10,687 bases of DNA, from the NCBI GenBank assembly GCA_027068235.1, contig JAMOUE010000164.1:1-10687 (forward strand), given 5' to 3'. Source of the DNA: Deltaproteobacteria bacterium. GTDB lineage: Bacteria > Desulfobacterota > Dissulfuribacteria > Dissulfuribacterales > QOAL01. The notes below the pieces were generated by a model that was not told where the DNA came from, made no database searches, and saw only the letters and a list, made by a program, of their open reading frames with translations. Both the position numbers and the translations under genes were made by a program. Positions within the stretch are counted from its first letter, which is position 1, and each line of letters begins with the position of its first letter. Of this stretch, positions 6,343 through 10,687 are shown one piece after another.

Positions 6343-6888
6343 ATGAAGGTTATTAAAAGTTATTTTTTATTCCCCAAAATTATTCATGTAATCCTTTTTC
6401 TTCTTGGAATGTTATTTTTGCCTTTTGGTGTTATGAGCCAAGCAGAAATTTGGGTAGATATGACTCAATCTACAGGTAAGGCAGTATCTACAAGTCCTGC
6501 TCAATTCCGTATAGATCATATTGACGTAAGTTTCCTTAATCCTGAAACAGGACAAATGGATCATATGTTTCTAGACGTTGTGTTCGAATGGGATTCTTCT
6601 ATTTTTGCTTTAAAGCCCGTGGATATTGCAGGCTGTCAAAGTGGAAAGCTTAGGATACAGGTAGGCTCTTCTGTGACAGGAGAACCTCTGCCCCATGCCG
6701 TTGTAAAGGTGGGGGATAAATCTGCAATAACAGACGAAGATGGTATAGCTAGATTTGATAGATTACCTAACATACCATTGGTGGTACGAGTTGAAAAACA
6801 GGGTTATGAGACCGAAGGCATGATAGTTGAGATTTCCTGCGGACAGTGGATGAGAAAAGCTATTCGTTTACTTCCAACATCACAATAA
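6343..6888 (+). CDS. Secreted protein with carboxypeptidase-regulatory-like domain
   Basis: The ATG at 6343 is chosen because AAAAAGGAG ends eight bases upstream and because it starts a clean signal peptide (MKVIKSYFLF..., cleavage likely after SQA at residue 34). An in-frame GTG at 6307 overlaps the previous gene and is unlikely. The 181-residue product has an N-terminal beta region (FRIDHIDVSFLNPETG, LDVVFEWDSSIF) that I do not recognise. A CarboxypepD_reg-like domain follows (about 101-177): GKLRIQVGSSVTGEPLPHAV, DEDGIARFDRLPN, VVRVEKQGYETE. This transthyretin-like fold is common in secreted and outer-membrane proteins and often mediates binding. Cys98 and Cys166 bracket the domain and could form a disulfide. 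It follows the twin-module gene by 20 bases, so the two are probably one transcription unit. Confidence 0.8.
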   Translation: MKVIKSYFLFPKIIHVILFLLGMLFLPFGVMSQAEIWVDMTQSTGKAVSTSPAQFRIDHIDVSFLNPETGQMDHMFLDVVFEWDSSIFALKPVDIAGCQSGKLRIQVGSSVTGEPLPHAVVKVGDKSAITDEDGIARFDRLPNIPLVVRVEKQGYETEGMIVEISCGQWMRKAIRLLPTSQ

Positions 6889-7152
6889 TGATTATAACTA
6901 AAGTAGCCGATCTGGGTCTAATTAAGTCGTCTTTGAAAAATGCTTTAACCTATGATAACTAGCTTTTTTTGTTGAAAATGTGGTAGTTTGTTTGTCGGAA
7001 CAGGTTAGGAAAGGACATATGAAGTGGTATCCAATTTTTGGACAACTTAATTGTCATATTAAGTTCGCCTTCACTATCATTTCCTTGCACGCTGCCTGGC
7101 CCAATTTGTAGACTTCATCAGGCAGGTAAATTATAAAATTATCCAGAAAATC
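6889..7152. other. Convergent intergenic region
   Basis: This 264-base gap lies between the + strand envelope genes and the - strand operon. It holds inverted repeats but no strong terminator. AACTTAAT (7044-7051) and ATTAAGTT (7058-7065) have a six-base loop, with an overlapping GACAA/TTGTC palindrome (7041-7055). CTGCCTG (7092-7098) pairs with CAGGCAG (7119-7125). A run of seven T at 6964-6970 follows only a weak stem. On the - strand the frame of the nuclease gene stays open for 32 codons beyond its stop (7057-7152). The base composition changes near the right edge. Confidence 0.4.
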
Positions 7153-8466
7153 TTAATCAAACAGCCCCCGCTGTTTAAAAGGCGTTTCAGCTTGTTTGTT
7201 AGCCTGGGTTTCCGAAGAGTCTTTATTACTTTTCTTGACTATGACTCTGCCATATTCACCGTCAAAACCAGGGGAAAGTTCCACTTTCCCCTTTCTTACT
7301 TTTAGAAGTGCATCTGCCACTGAGTGCGGGGCAAGGGATTTTATCTCTTCCTCTGAAAGCCACAGGAGCAAATTGAGCTCACTGCCTGCCTCAGAAACAA
7401 GGCGTGAATACTCCTTTTTCACCCTTGAAGTTATGGATTTTACTCCAAAGACCTGGGCAAGAATTTCGAGCAGGGGCACGAGGTGAACGCAGGGCTTGGC
7501 GCTTTCGGGCATATAGCCTTCGGGCCTGTCTGCTAGCTCTTCAACCCTGTGCAGTACACCAATGGTCAAGGGCCTTGAACACACCGGGCATAATCCATTT
7601 TTAGCAATGGTTTCCTTGGGAGTTAAGCGGACACCGCAGGCCCTGTGGCCATCAAGGTGATATTTCCCCTCTTCAGGGAAAAACTCTATGGTGCCTTCAA
7701 AACCTCTGTCAGGTTTTTTTATGGCCCCAACAATTTCACTATATGACAATCCGCAGGAGAATACATTCAGCTCCCTTCCGATCTTGGCAGGTGAATGGGC
7801 ATCGGAGTTTGAGACCAGGGTGTATTTATCCAGCGCTGATAGCCGCCAATTCATCTGGGGATCAGAGGAAAGCCCGGTCTCAAGGGCGTAGATATGTTCG
7901 CTCTCTTCTTCAAAACACTCCTCAACAGAATCAAATCCAGACTTTGAACCAAACAGGGAAAACCAAGGGGTCCAGATGTGGGCCGGTATGATGAGGCACT
8001 CTTTTGAAACATCGAGGACGAGTTTTACCAGCTGTTTTACCGGAAAACCAAATATGGGTCTGCCGTCTGACTTCACATTTCCAATGGATGCCAGCCGCTC
8101 AGAGACTTCTCTTGCAACCTCAAGGCTTGGGAACAGGATGACGGTATGGATGCGCCTGCCTTTGCCACCTTGAGTGAAAATGTTGGAGACCTCTGCACTT
8201 AAGATAAACCTGGTAAATTCTGGATCAGACTTGGCTGCATAAAGCCCATTTTCCGCAGGCTCAAGTTCATCTTCTAGTATATCGAGATAATCTGGGTGGG
8301 TGGCATCACCAGTCCCCATTATCTTGATTCCTTTTTCCTTCGCTACTTTGCTCAACATTGCAGGCCGCATTTCTTTGCTTGTGGCCCTGCTGAACATGGA
8401 ATGGATGTGCAGATCAGCAATAATGGAATCCCGCGGCCAAGAAGGAATGATTTGTTTGGGGCTCAT
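7153..8466 (-). CDS. EndoQ/TIGR00375-type PHP-domain DNA repair nuclease with C-terminal clamp-binding motif
   Basis: The 437-residue product starts at ATG 8466; a TTG at 8481 overlapping the previous stop is the alternative. Residues about 16-260 form a PHP metal-dependent phosphoesterase domain: DLHIHS (His20, His22), GTGDATH (Asp54, His57), AEVS (Glu92), His107, AHIWTPW (His163) and NSDAHS (Asp222, His224). Then come GTIEFFPEEGKYH, a zinc-binding segment (GHRACG with Cys277; CPVC with Cys293/296) and a helical part with VLHRVEELADRPEG. This order is that of endonuclease Q, known from Thermococcales and some Bacillus, which nicks DNA beside deaminated bases such as uracil and hypoxanthine. 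After a flexible Lys/Ser/Gln-rich tail the protein ends QRGLF-D, a fit to the QxxLF sliding-clamp pentapeptide. No UvrD-like helicase is fused. It is the last gene of the operon. Confidence 0.88.
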   Translation of the reverse strand: MSPKQIIPSWPRDSIIADLHIHSMFSRATSKEMRPAMLSKVAKEKGIKIMGTGDATHPDYLDILEDELEPAENGLYAAKSDPEFTRFILSAEVSNIFTQGGKGRRIHTVILFPSLEVAREVSERLASIGNVKSDGRPIFGFPVKQLVKLVLDVSKECLIIPAHIWTPWFSLFGSKSGFDSVEECFEEESEHIYALETGLSSDPQMNWRLSALDKYTLVSNSDAHSPAKIGRELNVFSCGLSYSEIVGAIKKPDRGFEGTIEFFPEEGKYHLDGHRACGVRLTPKETIAKNGLCPVCSRPLTIGVLHRVEELADRPEGYMPESAKPCVHLVPLLEILAQVFGVKSITSRVKKEYSRLVSEAGSELNLLLWLSEEEIKSLAPHSVADALLKVRKGKVELSPGFDGEYGRVIVKKSNKDSSETQANKQAETPFKQRGLFD

Positions 8467-8477
8467 TTTGTGTAAAC

Positions 8478-8954
8478 TCAATCTATAACAAAGGGCGAGT
8501 GGGGATCATCTTCAAACCGGATCTCATCAACAGGTCCTTTTTTGCCTTTGCCTGCATAAAGCCTGTTTGGGGCATTAAATACCAGCCCAGGCCCAGGCCC
8601 TAGAGACTTATATCCATGAACTACCCCAGGAGGCACCAGAATGGATTTAGGAGCATCCTGACCTGCAAATACCAGCTGCTTCATGCCATAAGTGGATGAA
8701 TCCTTGCGGTTATCCCATAAATAGACCTTAAAATTGCCAGGTCCTATGAAGCAGAACAGGTCTGTCTGGTCCACATGGGCATGGGGACCTCTGGCAATTC
8801 CTGGCAGCGTTAGTGAGGCATAAGCCATTTGGGGATGGACTCCTTCATCCATAAGGTCATGCCGGAATAGCTCTGCAAGCCAGCCGCGTTCATCAAGAAA
8901 TTTTGTAAGAGCTTTGACCTCAACCCCTTTTATATCTCCCTTTTTAAACTCCAT
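8478..8954 (-). CDS. RmlC-like cupin, dTDP-4-dehydrorhamnose 3,5-epimerase family
   Basis: The 158-residue product is a single cupin of the RmlC/FdtA-like type. It shows DERGWLAELF, RGPHAH (about 55-60, in place of the RmlC RGxHxQ), DLFCFIGPGNFKVYLWDNR, ILVPPGVVHGY (His113) and NRLYAG (Tyr133). The histidine of the RG-x-H motif, the epimerase base in RmlC, is kept. The protein is shorter than typical RmlC (about 180 residues) and the C-terminal part differs, so 3,5-epimerisation of dTDP-4-keto-6-deoxyglucose is likely but not certain. A related isomerase or mono-epimerase is possible. GGAGG at the end of the preceding thymidylyltransferase gene stands eight bases before the ATG, and the genes are three bases apart. 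The pairing implies shared dTDP-sugar synthesis for surface glycans. Confidence 0.8.
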   Translation of the reverse strand: MEFKKGDIKGVEVKALTKFLDERGWLAELFRHDLMDEGVHPQMAYASLTLPGIARGPHAHVDQTDLFCFIGPGNFKVYLWDNRKDSSTYGMKQLVFAGQDAPKSILVPPGVVHGYKSLGPGPGLVFNAPNRLYAGKGKKGPVDEIRFEDDPHSPFVID

Positions 8955-8957
8955 TAA

Positions 8958-10025
8958 TCAAACCTCCACCTGGCAATGGTCTCCAATCATGAGCCTTAGT
9001 GCATCTGAATGGTTTTCTCCTCTTACCACCCTGGTATTCCTGCCGATAAGACTGTCTTCTACCCTTTTCACCCCGCGTACCTGGGCGCCTTCCAGAATGA
9101 CAGAATGCTGGATAACCGAATCTTGTATGATTGTATCATCTCCGATGCTTGTAAAAGGCCCTATAAAAGAATCCACAATTCTGGCGTTGCTGCCAATCAT
9201 TACAGGGCCTCGAATTACGCTCCTGATTACAGACGCACCTGCTCCAAGGTCCACTCGCCCTTCTATAGTTGAGCCTTCATCCACTGCACCTTCAATATTC
9301 CTGGCGGCATACTCATCCAATACCACAGCGTTAGCCTGGAGTATATCATCCTTTTTTCCTGTATCGAGCCACCAGCCCTGAAGGACCTCGCCTTCCACTT
9401 TGCAGCCCATATCCATCATGGTTTGGATTGCATCTGTAATTTCCAGCTCACCTCTCCATGAAGGTTTTATTTTGGCAATGGCTTCATGGATTTTGGCAGA
9501 GAAGAGGTAAACACCCACCAAGGCCAGATCTGAAGGCGGTTCTTTTGGTTTTTCCACAAGCCTTACTAATTGGCCTTTATCATCGAGCACTGCCACGCCA
9601 AAGGCCCGCGGATCTGGCACTTTTTTTAGAAACACAAGGCCGTCCATCCCGCCTTTTTCAAAGCGCTGCACGGCTTCGGCTATGCCTGTCCCAAGCAGGT
9701 TATCTCCTAAATACATTACAAAAGGGGATTCACCTAAAAACTCAGCAGCTGTTTTTACTGCATGGGCAAGGCCCTTTGGTTTTTCCTGAAGCACATATGT
9801 TATGGAAAGATTCCAGTTAGAGCCATCCTGCAAATAGCCTTTTACTTCATCACCAGTCTCAGGAGCAATAACCACTCCTACTTCCTTTATGCCCGCAGAT
9901 TGGAGGTGGCCCATTACATAAGAGAGTATAGGCCTGTTTCCCACCGGCACCAATTGTTTGGCCATGGTGTGGGTCAAAGGCCTAAGCCGTGTGCCTTTGC
10001 CTCCACTAAGCACCAGTGCTTTCAT
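8958..10025 (-). CDS. Glucose-1-phosphate thymidylyltransferase, long form (RmlA-long/StrD-like)
   Basis: The 355-residue product joins an N-terminal nucleotidyltransferase domain (about 1-240) to a C-terminal left-handed beta-helix of hexapeptide repeats (about 243-350). The first has the GGKGTRLRP pyrophosphorylase loop at 8-16, LVPVGNRPIL, YLGDN (105-109), LVEKPKEPP and WWLDTG (218-223); the second has IGSNARIVDSFIGP and TSIGDD. Short RmlA is about 290 residues; the extra beta-helix marks the long form (TIGR01208). It makes dTDP-glucose from dTTP and glucose-1-phosphate, the first step to deoxysugars of surface polysaccharides. The ATG at 10025 has AAGGA about nine bases upstream. The gene overlaps the end of tsaE by 20 bases, so translation is coupled. 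RmlB and RmlD are not in the window. Confidence 0.9.
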   Translation of the reverse strand: MKALVLSGGKGTRLRPLTHTMAKQLVPVGNRPILSYVMGHLQSAGIKEVGVVIAPETGDEVKGYLQDGSNWNLSITYVLQEKPKGLAHAVKTAAEFLGESPFVMYLGDNLLGTGIAEAVQRFEKGGMDGLVFLKKVPDPRAFGVAVLDDKGQLVRLVEKPKEPPSDLALVGVYLFSAKIHEAIAKIKPSWRGELEITDAIQTMMDMGCKVEGEVLQGWWLDTGKKDDILQANAVVLDEYAARNIEGAVDEGSTIEGRVDLGAGASVIRSVIRGPVMIGSNARIVDSFIGPFTSIGDDTIIQDSVIQHSVILEGAQVRGVKRVEDSLIGRNTRVVRGENHSDALRLMIGDHCQVEV

Positions 10026-10515
10026 ATTCGATTCCTTGCCCTTCCAAACATTTTTTAAAACAAGCCATCATATTAAAAAGATCATCAGGAAATACAAATT
10101 CAAACAGCCGACTGTTTTCACTTTCAAAGGTCAACCTTATCAAAAGGGCTTTATATTTCAAAGGACTTTCATCTCCCAAGTATTCGCTCCATTCAACCAC
10201 CATGATGTGGTGTCCATCCAGGTATTCATCTATGCCAATCTCATCCAAATCAGGATCTTGTCCCAGTCTGTAGAGATCTATATGGACCAGCGGGATTTTT
10301 CCTTCATGAAAATGGTGGAGTATTGAAAAGGTGGGGCTTGTAACATGGCGCGGATCAATACCCAGGCCTTCTGCCAAGGCCTTGGTGAAGGTCGTTTTGC
10401 CAGCGCCAAGGTCACCGCTCAACAATACCGTGATTCCTGGAATCAGACAGCGGCTTAGGCAATTGCCCACTATTCTGGTTTTGTTTTCTTCATCTGCTTT
10501 TATTATTAACTTCAC
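10006..10515 (-). CDS. tsaE: tRNA threonylcarbamoyladenosine biosynthesis ATPase TsaE
   Basis: The 169-residue product is a small P-loop ATPase of the TsaE (YjeE) family. It has the Walker A motif GDLGAGKTT (34-42), TSPTFSI (59-65), HIDLYRL (78-84) and VVEW (106-109), in family order and spacing. TsaE works with TsaB and TsaD in the cytoplasm to place t6A at position 37 of ANN-decoding tRNAs. The GTG at 10515 is preferred because it yields the usual N-terminus (MKLIIKADEENK) and starts just after the upstream stop. A TTG at 10527, overlapping that stop, is the alternative. Neither has a visible Shine-Dalgarno. The C-terminus carries about 25 residues beyond the usual end. It sits between a transporter and dTDP-sugar genes, so operon position gives no functional clue. 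Confidence 0.94.
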   Translation of the reverse strand: MKLIIKADEENKTRIVGNCLSRCLIPGITVLLSGDLGAGKTTFTKALAEGLGIDPRHVTSPTFSILHHFHEGKIPLVHIDLYRLGQDPDLDEIGIDEYLDGHHIMVVEWSEYLGDESPLKYKALLIRLTFESENSRLFEFVFPDDLFNMMACFKKCLEGQGIEYESTGA

Positions 10516-10519
10516 GTTA

Positions 10520-10687
10520 TTAAACAATCAGCCGTTTTTTAAGAAAGTGTGTGGCAAGCCACATTGCAATCAGTGTAAAGGCACAGACAAAGAGCAGGGC
10601 AGTGATGCCTTCTGCCTTCAATTGGCCGTAACAAAGCATCCTTGATAACTGCACTACCCTGGTAAGAGGCAGTGCGAGCAAAATTTT
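10520..10687 (-). CDS. ABC-2-type transporter permease, C-terminal end (5' truncated by window)
   Basis: The frame is open from the window edge to the TAA at 10520-10522, giving 55 residues. The piece reads LALPLTRVVQLSRMLCYGQL, then a hydrophobic helix (TALLFVCAFTLIAMWLA) and a basic end THFLKKRLIV. The PLT-x-VV-x-LSR-M-L-x-x-G segment followed by a last membrane helix and a KKRL tail is the usual end of ABC-2 permeases of the NodJ/DrrB kind, which export drugs, lipids or polysaccharides. The substrate cannot be judged from this fragment. The stop falls four bases before the tsaE GTG, so it is probably the upstream operon partner. Confidence 0.7.
   Translation of the reverse strand, partial: KILLALPLTRVVQLSRMLCYGQLKAEGITALLFVCAFTLIAMWLATHFLKKRLIV

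Noticed and set aside
6942..6970. Possible terminator for the + strand genes: GCT/AGC with flanking A-run and T-run
   Set aside because: Only three GC-containing pairs, a mismatch and a 16-base loop; the stem is too weak to call.
7041..7065. Overlapping palindromes resembling an insertion-sequence end
   Set aside because: No transposase, second inverted end or target duplication is visible in the window.
7196..10645. Long + strand open frames opposite the right-hand operon
   Set aside because: They mirror the - strand genes, which have clear family motifs; none of the + strand translations shows a recognisable domain.
1..10687. CRISPR array, tRNA, rRNA or tandem DNA repeats
   Set aside because: No regularly spaced direct repeats, cloverleaf or rRNA-like sequence was seen by eye on either strand.

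Overview
The window looks like chromosome from a diderm (Gram-negative) bacterium. The signs are a Wzz-type polysaccharide co-polymerase end, a periplasmic SurA/PpiC-like protein, a lipoprotein, several Sec signal peptides and sigma-54-like promoter candidates. The mix of long-form RmlA, an EndoQ-type PHP nuclease and Cys-rich secreted proteins suggests an anaerobic or thermophilic Desulfobacterota-like lineage. That taxonomic guess is inference only.

Left part (1 to about 6890, + strand, visibly AT-rich): a cell-envelope and secretion region. It opens with the C-terminal end of a Wzz-family protein. Next comes a run of closely packed genes: a secreted CAP/SCP-domain protein with a C-terminal SdrD-B-like domain, a one-helix membrane protein with TPR-like repeats, a periplasmic parvulin-type foldase whose usual active-site histidines are missing, and a small lipoprotein. 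Two further transcription units follow, each preceded by a GG-N10-GC (-24/-12) promoter candidate. The first encodes a 501-residue secreted protein with 23 cysteines, four of them as CC pairs. It has a perfect Shine-Dalgarno sequence and a strong intrinsic terminator, so it is probably made in quantity. The second encodes an 18-cysteine protein with two copies of a Dickkopf-like cysteine module, then a secreted protein with a carboxypeptidase-regulatory-like (transthyretin-fold) domain. Read together, this could be a disulfide-rich extracellular or surface assembly with its own foldase and lipoprotein; that is a hypothesis.

Right part (7153 to 10687, - strand, visibly more GC-rich): a tight, overlapping housekeeping-type operon read from high to low coordinates. 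The order is the end of an ABC-2-type permease, tsaE (tRNA t6A synthesis), a long-form glucose-1-phosphate thymidylyltransferase, an RmlC-like sugar-nucleotide epimerase, and an EndoQ/TIGR00375-type PHP nuclease. The nuclease ends in QRGLF-D, a match to the bacterial sliding-clamp-binding motif.

The two parts converge on a 264-base gap (6889-7152) with no clear gene or strong terminator.
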